Both the position numbers and the translations under genes were made by a program. From assembly GCA_964602515.1 (NCBI GenBank), contig CAZRRJ010000001.1, positions 620,001 to 684,000 on the forward strand: a DNA stretch of 64,000 nucleotides. The letters are read 5' to 3'. The number at the start of each line of letters is the position of its first letter. The stretch's first letter is position 1. Shown here in pieces: positions 28,905 to 37,994 of this stretch. The notes below the pieces were generated by a model. It saw nothing but the letters and a program-made list of their open reading frames with translations. It did no database searches and was not told where the DNA came from. This DNA comes from Carboxylicivirga sp964602515 (lineage in GTDB: Bacteria > Bacteroidota > Bacteroidia > Bacteroidales > Marinilabiliaceae).

Positions 28905-29065
28905 TGAAGGGCCGACAGCACTATATACATGGTTTGAAAAACATAATTGAGTCCGGTAAGCACCTCTATGAACTTAACTGTTTTTCAGATGCCCTCATGT
29001 TTTAATATTATTACATTAGAATAACCACAAAAGCACTTTAGAAGTAATGTTCAATTAGTATAATT

Positions 29066-30277
29066 ATGCAAACACCAAACATTACCATACTGGGTATGGG
29101 GTATATAGGCCTACCCACAGCTGCATTAATAGCCAATAATCAAATAAAAGTTAAGGGTTATGACATTAATCCTGAAGTGGTTGATACAATTAACAAGGGT
29201 GAGATCCATATTATTGAACCCGGTCTTCAGGAAATGGTTAAAAAAAGCGTATCTAAGGGTTATTTAAAAGCAAGTACAACGTTAACAGCTGGTGATGTTT
29301 ACCTGGTAGTTGTACCAACTCCCTTTAAAAATAACCATGAACCGGATATATCATTTGTAGAAAAAGCCACAAGGGCCTGTATCCCTCTACTAAAAGAGAA
29401 TGATTTATTTATTATTGAATCTACTTCACCAGTATTAACGACTGAAAAAATGGCTGATCTGATTTTCTCAAATCGCCCTGAACTCAAAAATAACCTATCT
29501 ATAGCCTATTGCCCAGAACGGGTTTTACCGGGAAAGGCTATGGAAGAACTGGTGAGTAATGACCGTGTAATTGGTGGTATTGATGACAAGTCAACTCAAA
29601 AGGCTATTGCATTTTACAGCTTGTTTGTTGATGGTCAGCTCCACCCTACCAATGCGCGAACGGCAGAAATGTGTAAACTTGTAGAAAACTCATCACGCGA
29701 TGTACAAATTGCTTTTGCCAACGAGTTATCCATTATTTGCGACAAAGCAAACATCAATGTATGGGAATTAATAGAATTGGCCAATAAGCATCCACGTGTT
29801 AATATTTTACAACCGGGTTGTGGCGTTGGAGGCCATTGTATAGCAGTTGATCCATGGTTTATCGTTTCAGATTATCCGGAGCAGGCTCATGTAATACGTC
29901 AAGCTCGTGAGATTAACGATTATAAAGCTGATTGGTGTGTTGAAAAAACATTAAAAACAGCATTGGAATTTGAAGTAAAACACGGTAAACAGCCAGTTAT
30001 TGCATGTATGGGACTGGCCTTTAAACCCGATATTGATGACCTTAGAGAATCGCCGGCCAAATATATTGCATCCAAAATAATAGCTGAAGCCAGAGGTACT
30101 GTTTTAATTGCAGAACCTCATATTAAGGAGCACCGTAGCTTTGCCTTATCTTCTCTTGAAGAGGCCTATAAAAGTGCCGACATAGTTATTTGGCTGGTGC
30201 GTCATAGCGATTTTATTGACACTCCTAAGCTTCCCGGTAAAATAGAATTGGATTTTTGTGGTGTTAGTACTTTTTAA
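29066..30277 (+). CDS. wecC: UDP-N-acetyl-mannosamine/glucosamine dehydrogenase (WecC/WbpA family)
   Basis: 403 residues of the UDP-glucose/GDP-mannose dehydrogenase superfamily. NAD-binding start ILGMGYIGLPTAALIA, CPERVLPGKAMEEL, the EMCKLVENSSRDVQIAFANE helix with the catalytic Lys, and the nucleophile Cys in GCGVGGHCIAVDPWF. The last motif is the form common in WecC, which oxidises UDP-ManNAc twice to UDP-ManNAcA. WbpA uses UDP-GlcNAc instead and would feed WbpB in this locus. It sits 161 bp after the epimerase gene. Confidence 0.88.
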   Translation: MQTPNITILGMGYIGLPTAALIANNQIKVKGYDINPEVVDTINKGEIHIIEPGLQEMVKKSVSKGYLKASTTLTAGDVYLVVVPTPFKNNHEPDISFVEKATRACIPLLKENDLFIIESTSPVLTTEKMADLIFSNRPELKNNLSIAYCPERVLPGKAMEELVSNDRVIGGIDDKSTQKAIAFYSLFVDGQLHPTNARTAEMCKLVENSSRDVQIAFANELSIICDKANINVWELIELANKHPRVNILQPGCGVGGHCIAVDPWFIVSDYPEQAHVIRQAREINDYKADWCVEKTLKTALEFEVKHGKQPVIACMGLAFKPDIDDLRESPAKYIASKIIAEARGTVLIAEPHIKEHRSFALSSLEEAYKSADIVIWLVRHSDFIDTPKLPGKIELDFCGVSTF

Positions 30278-30293
30278 ATAAACTTTCCAGATT

Positions 30294-31631
30294 TTGAAAA
30301 AAGTTATTTTCATAGTTTATCAGTTTCCTCCATTAAATGTAGGTGGCACCCAAAGACCATTCAGGTTTATTAATAATTTACCAAAGCATAATATTAAACC
30401 AATTGTGTTTACGCTATCGCCGGAAGATTATTGTAAGGTATATGATGACCCTAAAACTGAAGATACTAAATTACAGGAGTTACACCCGGAAGTTGAGTTA
30501 TACCACGTATCAACAGAACATCTACTTAATAAGAAGACAGGTAAGGCTTCCAATTTTGTAAGAACTTACTTTAATTATCATAAAGGAATTGAAGGAACCT
30601 ATTGGAAACAGCATTTATTTAATGCTGTTAATAGCTATTTGCAAAATAATACAGCTGAACTGATATTTGTAACTGCTCCACCGTTTAGTATATTGCCTCT
30701 GGCAAAACAATTATCAAGCATACACAACATACCATTTATAACCGATTTAAGAGATCCATGGACGTTATGGACTATGAACCCATATGGTAACTACTTTATA
30801 TATCTACTTGCAAAGCATGCTGAAAGAAATATACTAAAAAAGACCAGAAAAATTATAGCCACCTCTGAAGTTACCATTAGTGATTTAATAAAACTACATC
30901 CTGGCATTTCATCAGATAAGTACCATTATATTCCCAATAGTTTCGAAGGTTCTATAGAATATCAAAACATTTGCGTTGAGCCTAAAGAAGATATAACTAT
31001 TGGATATATAGGCAGTTTTTACTACTCACCTGAAAGTAGAAATAATACATTTACACCCTGGTATAAAAAAAGAGGCCATCGTAAACTGCAATATAGCCCC
31101 AGAAAAGAAGATTGGTTATACAGAAGTCCTTATTATTTCTTTCAATCATTGGAGGTATTTTTAAATAAATATCCATCTTTCAAGAATAAAATAATTGTAA
31201 AATTCGCCGGCAGAAAAGAAGCCTGGTTTGATGACATGGTCAATAATTTTAATTTATCCGCTAATGTTGAGCATCTGGGATGGTTAAATCATGAAGCTTC
31301 TTTACATTTTCAAAAGTCATGCGATTACTTACTTATTACTTCCTCAAAAGTAATAGGTGGAGATGATTATAGTATTGCAGGAAAAACTTTTGAATATTTT
31401 AAAGCCTTAAAACCGATTATTGCTTTTGTTAACAACGGTGCGCAAAAGGATATTTTAGAAAATTCAAACAGTGCCATTATATTCGCTCCTGATGCAGCTG
31501 ATAAAAACAGCCAAATCTTTAAAAAACTATTCACAAATGGGGTTAAGCTAAAGCCTAATAAAGACTTTATTGACTCCTTTAACATTGAAAATCAAACAAA
31601 TCGTTTAGCAAAAATCCTTAATGAAAATTAA
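30294..31631 (+). CDS. GT-B glycosyltransferase (TTG start)
   Basis: 445 residues. The only start compatible with a complete first beta-strand (KKVIFIVYQFPPLNVGG) is TTG 30294; no ATG occurs before the core of the N-terminal domain. The donor domain has ITIGYIGSFYYS, KFAGRKEAWFDD and the C-terminal SIAGKTFEYFKALKPIIAF, as in family 4-like enzymes of polysaccharide loci. It has no membrane segment. Its end overlaps the next glycosyltransferase gene by 11 bp. Specificity unknown. Confidence 0.85.
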   Translation: MKKVIFIVYQFPPLNVGGTQRPFRFINNLPKHNIKPIVFTLSPEDYCKVYDDPKTEDTKLQELHPEVELYHVSTEHLLNKKTGKASNFVRTYFNYHKGIEGTYWKQHLFNAVNSYLQNNTAELIFVTAPPFSILPLAKQLSSIHNIPFITDLRDPWTLWTMNPYGNYFIYLLAKHAERNILKKTRKIIATSEVTISDLIKLHPGISSDKYHYIPNSFEGSIEYQNICVEPKEDITIGYIGSFYYSPESRNNTFTPWYKKRGHRKLQYSPRKEDWLYRSPYYFFQSLEVFLNKYPSFKNKIIVKFAGRKEAWFDDMVNNFNLSANVEHLGWLNHEASLHFQKSCDYLLITSSKVIGGDDYSIAGKTFEYFKALKPIIAFVNNGAQKDILENSNSAIIFAPDAADKNSQIFKKLFTNGVKLKPNKDFIDSFNIENQTNRLAKILNEN

Positions 31632-32895
31632 GCACCTTCTTTTTCTTACAACCAATAATCTTCCTACAAATCCGCGTTTGTTAAAGGAAGTTGATCTGGC
31701 TATTAAGAACTACAAAGTAACAGTAGTACTATGGCAATTAGGTAACTGGAGTGATGCCATTAATCAAAAGCTGATATCTGAACGTCCGGAGGTTAAGTTT
31801 ATTCTGTTAGATGCCGGTAGTCAGAATAAGCTAAACTGGTTAAGTTGGGCACTAATGGAAAAGCTGAGTCGCTTTCTGTATCCTTTATTTAAGGCCAGTT
31901 TATTTATTAATGCCTTAACGCACACACGGAGGGCAATCAGGTTGTTACGGGCTATCCGTAATATAACATCTCCTGATTTAATTGTTGCCCATAATCTGGG
32001 TGCATTATACCCGGCTTATATACATTCACAAAAACACAATATCCCATTTATATACGATATTGAAGATTACGATCCGGGAATAGTGGTACCAGAGGTCGGT
32101 AAGCATTATAAAACCTGCACAGAACACTTGCTAAAACAATGTGCTCCGGAAGCAAAGGCCTTAACAAGTGCCAGCCCCTTAATCGAAGAATACACTTTAA
32201 AACTCTTTAAGAGGCATGCCAAACACCAGGTCATTTTAAATAGTTTTCCTGAGATAGAGTTTATAAAGCCCGGTTCCGGTGATCAGGAAATAAAAGCGAA
32301 TACCTTACGTTTGGTTTGGTTCTCTCAGACTATTTCTTTTGGTCGTGGTTTAGAACAGTTGTTTGAAGCCTTACTAAGCATCAGCCAAGCATTACCGGTC
32401 TGTCTTCATTTGACTTTGATTGGTAATATGGATCCTAAATTTAAATCGGAGATTGTTAAGGATTTTCAGTCTAAAATTGCCAGTAATACATCTTTTAGCT
32501 TAAGCCAATTGCCGCCAATGCAACAAAATTTACTGCATAAGGAGTTATCAAATCATGATATTGGTTTAGCCTTAGAGTTTAATACTACTGATTTTAACAG
32601 GCAACTTTGTCTTACCAATAAAATTATTGCCTATGCCCAGGCCGGATTATATATACTGGCAACGGATACACCAGCTCAAAAGGAGTTTATATCTAAACAT
32701 ACTGAACTTGGACTTATTTGTGGGCAAGAGCCAAATCAAATGGCAGATGGTATTAAAAACTTAGCACTAAATATGAATACGATCAGGGGCGAATCCGGTT
32801 TACGCTATACAAACAGCAAAGCTTTAACGTGGGAAAAGGAAAGCACGAAGCTAAAGGATTTATGGCTTGAGCTATTATCAGCTTACGAGTCCTGA
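31621..32895 (+). CDS. GT-B glycosyltransferase
   Basis: 424 residues from ATG 31621, overlapping the previous gene. The N-terminal domain starts LLFLTTNNLPTNPRLLKEVD, a form common among family 4-like enzymes (NPR loop). VAHNLGALYPAY and YDIEDYDPG mark the inter-domain acceptor side. The donor domain has LRLVWFSQTISFGRGLEQLF and FNRQLCLTNKIIAYAQAG. The classical E-x7-E motif is not obvious; the acidic LALEFN segment may take its place. Donor unknown. Confidence 0.8.
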   Translation: MKIKHLLFLTTNNLPTNPRLLKEVDLAIKNYKVTVVLWQLGNWSDAINQKLISERPEVKFILLDAGSQNKLNWLSWALMEKLSRFLYPLFKASLFINALTHTRRAIRLLRAIRNITSPDLIVAHNLGALYPAYIHSQKHNIPFIYDIEDYDPGIVVPEVGKHYKTCTEHLLKQCAPEAKALTSASPLIEEYTLKLFKRHAKHQVILNSFPEIEFIKPGSGDQEIKANTLRLVWFSQTISFGRGLEQLFEALLSISQALPVCLHLTLIGNMDPKFKSEIVKDFQSKIASNTSFSLSQLPPMQQNLLHKELSNHDIGLALEFNTTDFNRQLCLTNKIIAYAQAGLYILATDTPAQKEFISKHTELGLICGQEPNQMADGIKNLALNMNTIRGESGLRYTNSKALTWEKESTKLKDLWLELLSAYES

Positions 32896-32995
32896 TTTAT
32901 AAAAACACAAAAACGAGTATGTAAATTTAGCAACCGGGGATTAAAATGTTCTGCCTTATATCTTGATACTTATGTCCTGATACTAATTTAAATAA

Positions 32996-34252
32996 ATGAA
33001 AAAACTACTGATTATCTATCCTCACTGGATGCCTTCCAACCTGGTTGGTGCTCAAAGAGCCCGTTTGTTAGCAAACAGTTTACCTGAATCAGGATGGGAA
33101 ACCCATATACTTGCTGTTGATCCAAAATATTATGAAGAACCTTTAGTTCCTGAACTACTGAACCTGGTTAAGCCGGGTATTAACGTTCATTTGGTTGCTG
33201 CAAAACCCATTACTTCTAAAAACAGATTAAGTGGTGATTTAGCTTTACGGGCCTTTAAAAACCTAAAAAGAAAAGCCATTGAAATTGTTAAGGAAGAGGA
33301 AATTGACTTTGTATGGTTGCCTATCCCCTCCTATTATAATGCATTGTTGGGCAGACCTATTCATAAGGCAACAGGTGTTCCTTATGGCATTGATTATATC
33401 GACCCTTGGGTAAATGGTTTTCCCGGTCAGGACAAACTATTTAGTAAAGCCTGGATTGCCAATCAGCTGGCCAAAATACTGGAACCAAAGGCTGTAAAGC
33501 ATGCCTCGTTAATAAGCGGGGTAGCATATGAATATTATGCACCAGTTCTTAAGCGTAATTTTCCCTCAGGCCATATTGAGCATTGTGCAATGCAATACGG
33601 CTTTGATGTTTATGACTATACAGTTGAGATAAATCCGAAGGTAAAACTTTGGAATGATAATGAAAAAGCCATTATATATGCAGGTGCTTTTTTACCCAAG
33701 TCTCATTTATTTATACAACAGCTGTTTAAAGCTATTAAGCAGTTAAGTGACGAAAATAAGCTGCCTGACAAACTAAAACTCTGTTTTGTTGGTACCGGTG
33801 CTTATAAAGAGAAAAGTATTTTGGAATATGCCAAAACATATGGTATTGAGCACTTGGTTAGTGAACAACGCGAACGTATATCATATCTTGAAGTTATTCA
33901 CCTCTTAAAAAAGGCTTTTGGGGTAATGGTAATTGGCAGTACGGAAAAGCACTATACGGCATCTAAAGTGTTTCAATCACTACTTTCTAAAACACCTGTT
34001 TATACCATCTTTCATGAAGAAAGTGATGCAGCTAAAATTTTAGGTGAATGTAATGCTGATGCGCTTTTATCAACTTATTCGCCCAATAAAGAAAAAGACG
34101 TATTTTTTAAAGAAATAAAGGAAAAGTTCAACATTTTTGTGAATGCAGAAATAATATGGCAACCTAATTTAAATGCAATGCAACCATACTCTGCAAAAAC
34201 ATCAGCTCAAACATTAGTTAAATCAATAGAAAAGGTAATTGAGAACAACTAA
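32996..34252 (+). CDS. GT-B glycosyltransferase
   Basis: 418 residues. N-terminal loop YPHWMPSNLVGAQRARLLA, then FVWLPIPSYYNALLG and IDYIDPWVNG (acceptor side). The donor domain has AIIYAGAFLPKSHLF and LCFVGTGAYKEKS, and a late KHYTASKVFQSLLSKTPVY segment resembling that of the gene at 30294, which suggests an ancient duplication. No membrane helices. It starts 100 bp after the previous gene, the largest gap in this stretch, so an internal promoter is possible. Confidence 0.8.
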   Translation: MKKLLIIYPHWMPSNLVGAQRARLLANSLPESGWETHILAVDPKYYEEPLVPELLNLVKPGINVHLVAAKPITSKNRLSGDLALRAFKNLKRKAIEIVKEEEIDFVWLPIPSYYNALLGRPIHKATGVPYGIDYIDPWVNGFPGQDKLFSKAWIANQLAKILEPKAVKHASLISGVAYEYYAPVLKRNFPSGHIEHCAMQYGFDVYDYTVEINPKVKLWNDNEKAIIYAGAFLPKSHLFIQQLFKAIKQLSDENKLPDKLKLCFVGTGAYKEKSILEYAKTYGIEHLVSEQRERISYLEVIHLLKKAFGVMVIGSTEKHYTASKVFQSLLSKTPVYTIFHEESDAAKILGECNADALLSTYSPNKEKDVFFKEIKEKFNIFVNAEIIWQPNLNAMQPYSAKTSAQTLVKSIEKVIENN

Positions 34253-34274
34253 ATACTAATCTTTATCTAAATTG

Positions 34275-35504
34275 ATGACTCGACTAGCTATTGTATTAAC
34301 GCACCCAATCCAATATAATTCTCCAATATTTGAATTATTAGCTGCCAAATTAAACATTAAGGTCTTTTACACTTATAGTCAGCGTGAAAACGACTTTTTT
34401 GATAAAGATTTCGGTGTTAATATAGAGTGGGATATTCCCCTCTTAAAAGGGTATGACTATACATTTATACAAAATACGGCCTCTAAACCAGGCTTGCATC
34501 ATTTCAGAGGTATTCAATGCCCCAACCTGATCAATAGTATTGAATTATGGGGTGCAACACATCTCTTAATTTTTGGTTGGAATTATCAGGCACATTTTAG
34601 TGCTATGCGATATTTTAAAGGTAAGATTCCGGTACTTTTTCGTGGCGACAGCACCTTATTAGATTATGAAGTAAGAAGCATTTCTACCTTAATCTCAAAA
34701 ACAAAAGATAAAGCAAAAAAACAAACGTTTATTCCAAATTTTAAATCCTTTGCTAAATATAAGTTGCGCAAAAATATTCTGACCTATATTTATAAACACA
34801 TTGACAAAGCGCTTTATGTTGGGCAGAATAACAAAGCGTATTACCTTAAACATGGGGTAAAGGAGCACCAGTTGAAATTTGTTCCACATGCTATTGATAA
34901 TCAGCGCTTCTTCGATAACGATGAGCGTAAGTACGAAGAAAAAGCAGCTGTATGGAGGACTAAACTTGGTTTACATTCCGATGATGTAGTTCTGTTGTTC
35001 GCCGGGAAATTTGAGAGTAAGAAAGCTCCTCAATTTTTGTTGCACGCTTTCAACAAAGTAAAAAATGAAATACCGCATCTTAGATTAGTATTGTTAGGAT
35101 CAGGACCACAGGAAGATGTATTAAAGAAGATGGGCGAAGATAATAAGCAGATATTCTTTCTTCCATTTCAAAATCAGTCCCAAATGCCTGTTGTGTATCG
35201 ATTATCCAATATATTCTGTTTGCCATCAAAGGGACCGGGTGAAACATGGGGGTTAGCTGTAAATGAAGCCATGGCCTGTGGCAGGCCTGTGTTGGTAAGC
35301 GATAAGGTTGGTTGTGCTGTTGATTTGGTAAACTCCCCCTCAATGACCTTTAAAAGCGGTGATATGGATGATTTTACAGCAAAGCTGAAAACTATGGTAT
35401 CACAATACGACAATAAGCATTCTGAAACCTTAATAAAACAAATTTCTGACTGGAATTTTAATCATATTTGTAAAGCCATATTACAAAGTGTAGAAGAAGA
35501 ATGA
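34275..35504 (+). CDS. GT4 glycosyltransferase
   Basis: 409 residues from ATG 34275; a TTG lies one codon upstream. N-terminal LAIVLTHPIQYNSPIFELLA, then VLFRGDSTLLDYE (acceptor domain). The donor domain is typical: VLLFAGKFESKKAPQFLLHA, LVLLGSGPQEDVLKK and GPGETWGLAVNEAMACGRPV, which holds the E-x7-E motif. It overlaps the following acyltransferase gene by 4 bp. Donor unknown. Confidence 0.9.
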   Translation: MTRLAIVLTHPIQYNSPIFELLAAKLNIKVFYTYSQRENDFFDKDFGVNIEWDIPLLKGYDYTFIQNTASKPGLHHFRGIQCPNLINSIELWGATHLLIFGWNYQAHFSAMRYFKGKIPVLFRGDSTLLDYEVRSISTLISKTKDKAKKQTFIPNFKSFAKYKLRKNILTYIYKHIDKALYVGQNNKAYYLKHGVKEHQLKFVPHAIDNQRFFDNDERKYEEKAAVWRTKLGLHSDDVVLLFAGKFESKKAPQFLLHAFNKVKNEIPHLRLVLLGSGPQEDVLKKMGEDNKQIFFLPFQNQSQMPVVYRLSNIFCLPSKGPGETWGLAVNEAMACGRPVLVSDKVGCAVDLVNSPSMTFKSGDMDDFTAKLKTMVSQYDNKHSETLIKQISDWNFNHICKAILQSVEEE

Positions 35505-36595
35505 AGAGAATAAAAATACTTGACAGTATGAGGGGCATAGCTGCTCTTATGGTTTTAATACACCATTTTCAATTATTATTTAACCAGCAGTTAATTGAGT
35601 TACTTGGTGCAGATTCCTTGTTTTATCTTCTGATTGTCTGGATATCTCAACAAAATGTAAAAGCTGTATTATTCTTTTTTGTTTTATCAGGCTTCTCTAT
35701 TCAGCTTAGTACAAAAAATAATGTTGATTGGAATATAAGTACAATTAATAACTACCTGTTTAAAAGGTTTAAGCGCATACTTCCGTTATTCTGGTTAAGT
35801 GTTTTATTGGGTGGCATTATCGGGTATTTTATTCTTAAAGAATCCGATAGCTCTTATCATTTAAGTGTATTAATAGGTAATTTGTTGTTTCTTCATTCCA
35901 TTCCTATTGATGCGGGTAACTGGTTTGTACCATTTGCCAATAATGGCCCACTTTGGTCACTGGCTTTTGAAATGTGCTTTTACTTATTTTATCCTTTATA
36001 TCAAATGTTTATTGCCAACAGGGTAAATAATCGTTTTATTAAATTTATTGGTATCCCATTTCTAATATCTGCTATCGCCTATTTGTTAAGAAGTATAGTT
36101 TTTGCACCGACTTTCTTTTACTTAATCAGTTTTAATATTTGGTATTTAGGCGCTTACTTATTTGAGATCCGAGATACAAACACGTTTAAAAGCATCGAAA
36201 AAGCATTAATACTTATTTCTGCATTAACGGTATTTGTTTTTAGCTTCTTTATTCATTCAAATATTATTATTGAGTGGAGGTTTGGCTTAACACTTTTTAT
36301 TCTTGGCTTAATACTTATCCATTTAGAAAAGAAACAAATACATTTGGCAATATTATTAGAAAAGATGCTTAATGCTGTATTTTTCAAACTTGGAATTGGA
36401 AGTTATGCCATATATATATTACACTATCCACTACTAAAAGTAGTAAGGCATTACTCTGATAACATTTACATTGGCTGCTTAGGTGCAATTATAATTGTTT
36501 TACTGGCAGTCAAAATTGAAAAAGCCAGCTTCCTTTTGAAGTACAATTTTTTGAAAGTTAATTATATCCCCCTAATAAAGAGAAATGCAAAGTAA
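35501..36595 (+). CDS. Acyltransferase family 3 (OafA-like) membrane protein
   Basis: 364 residues with about ten hydrophobic helices. The start ILDSMRGIAALMVLIHHF is the family 3 signature with the conserved Arg and the His pair on helix 1. GPLWSLAFEMCFYLFYP is the second conserved block. Such proteins move acetyl groups across the inner membrane to O-acetylate glycans in the periplasm. This one lacks the C-terminal SGNH domain seen in some members. It overlaps the genes on both sides (4 and 11 bp). Confidence 0.88.
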   Translation: MKRIKILDSMRGIAALMVLIHHFQLLFNQQLIELLGADSLFYLLIVWISQQNVKAVLFFFVLSGFSIQLSTKNNVDWNISTINNYLFKRFKRILPLFWLSVLLGGIIGYFILKESDSSYHLSVLIGNLLFLHSIPIDAGNWFVPFANNGPLWSLAFEMCFYLFYPLYQMFIANRVNNRFIKFIGIPFLISAIAYLLRSIVFAPTFFYLISFNIWYLGAYLFEIRDTNTFKSIEKALILISALTVFVFSFFIHSNIIIEWRFGLTLFILGLILIHLEKKQIHLAILLEKMLNAVFFKLGIGSYAIYILHYPLLKVVRHYSDNIYIGCLGAIIIVLLAVKIEKASFLLKYNFLKVNYIPLIKRNAK

Positions 36596-37985
36596 TTTCT
36601 ATACATATTCCTTATTTCCATTATCAAAGCCATTGGTTTTCAGCCTATCAATTCTAAGCCTTATTTTTACATTCTTATGTATTAATTATGGCTTATTTAT
36701 ATTATCCCTGGTAAGTTTTGCTTTTATACTTACTAATACCTGGATAAAAAACTACTCACCGATTATAACATTATGCTTAATTTTTCAATGGATCCAGGTA
36801 TCTGCCAGCATTGTACAGGCAGAAATAAATGGTTCCCGTATAAATGTTTACAATAATTCACCAAATGCTTCAACTGCAGTATATCTTTCCCTTGTTGGGT
36901 TAATAATCATGTCATTAGCTGTACGGTATATTATTACTAAAAAAAGAATACCTACTGTTGAGCCTGTTTCATATTTTAATACAAAACAGGCTCTTTACCT
37001 TTATATATTAGCATTTATTTTATCTGCAGTATTAAAGGGTATCTCGTTCTCCATACCTCAATTAACACAAATATTAATGGTATTCATTAATGTAAAATGG
37101 GTACTATACTATTATTTAGCTACTACAATACTTATTAATAAAAAGAACCTGTCTCTCTTTTGTTATATTTTTATATTTGAATTACTACTCGGTTTTTCAG
37201 GTTATTTTTCTGAATTTAAAACAGTTTTAATCTTTACTGCTGCAGCTATTCTTACTGTTAAGCCTGATATTAAAATTAAGAAAGTTCTTTATTTTTCACC
37301 TGTTATACTTGCAGTAGGCTTTATTTTTATCATGTGGACAGGTGTAAAACAGGATTACAGGCATTTTTTAACACAAGGAACAAGTTCCCAGTCTGTTAAG
37401 GATATATCTTTAACACAACGCTATAGTCAGCTTGGCAGCCTATTGAGTAACCTTGATTCTGACGAAATAGCATCAGCCCAAAATGCTGCAATTGACAGGC
37501 TTCAATATACAAAGGAGTTCCAAAGAGTTATTGACTATGTTCCAGGTCAAAAAGCACATGAAAATGGAAGTATATGGTGGCGTGCGATTGAAAATATTCT
37601 TAAGCCCAGAATGTTTTTCCCTAATAAAGGCATACTGGATGCATCTAAACATACCGGAAAATATACAGGCAGGTATGTACCAGGTTATGAAAAAGGGGTG
37701 TCTATTAGTATTGGTTATTTTGGTGACAGCTATATTGATTTTGGCAAATACGGCATGTTTTTACCCCTAATATTCCTCGCACTTTATATCACAACAATCT
37801 ATTTTTACTATATCAAAGCCCTTCCCGATAAGTTCTTAAGCAATGGAATAGCAACAACAGCATTATTACCATTTCTATTATTTGAAAGAGCCAGTGATAA
37901 ACTATTAGGAACATTAACGATGAACCTGATCGTATTTAGTCTTCTAATTTTTTTGTATAAAAAGTACTATCTGAAAAACCAGTAA
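36585..37985 (+). CDS. Wzy-like O-antigen polymerase membrane protein
   Basis: 466 residues with about ten or more transmembrane helices and a long hydrophilic loop (about residues 255-385). The loop ends SISIGYFGDSYIDFGKYG, which matches the acidic, glycine-rich motif before the last helices of oligosaccharide repeat-unit polymerases. Wzy enzymes join lipid-linked repeat units in the periplasm. Its presence is unexpected beside an ABC exporter of the Wzm/Wzt type, which normally exports finished chains. A ligase-like (WaaL) role is another possibility, because both share this topology. Confidence 0.72.
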   Translation: MQSNFYTYSLFPLSKPLVFSLSILSLIFTFLCINYGLFILSLVSFAFILTNTWIKNYSPIITLCLIFQWIQVSASIVQAEINGSRINVYNNSPNASTAVYLSLVGLIIMSLAVRYIITKKRIPTVEPVSYFNTKQALYLYILAFILSAVLKGISFSIPQLTQILMVFINVKWVLYYYLATTILINKKNLSLFCYIFIFELLLGFSGYFSEFKTVLIFTAAAILTVKPDIKIKKVLYFSPVILAVGFIFIMWTGVKQDYRHFLTQGTSSQSVKDISLTQRYSQLGSLLSNLDSDEIASAQNAAIDRLQYTKEFQRVIDYVPGQKAHENGSIWWRAIENILKPRMFFPNKGILDASKHTGKYTGRYVPGYEKGVSISIGYFGDSYIDFGKYGMFLPLIFLALYITTIYFYYIKALPDKFLSNGIATTALLPFLLFERASDKLLGTLTMNLIVFSLLIFLYKKYYLKNQ

Positions 37986-37994
37986 AATTCGTCA

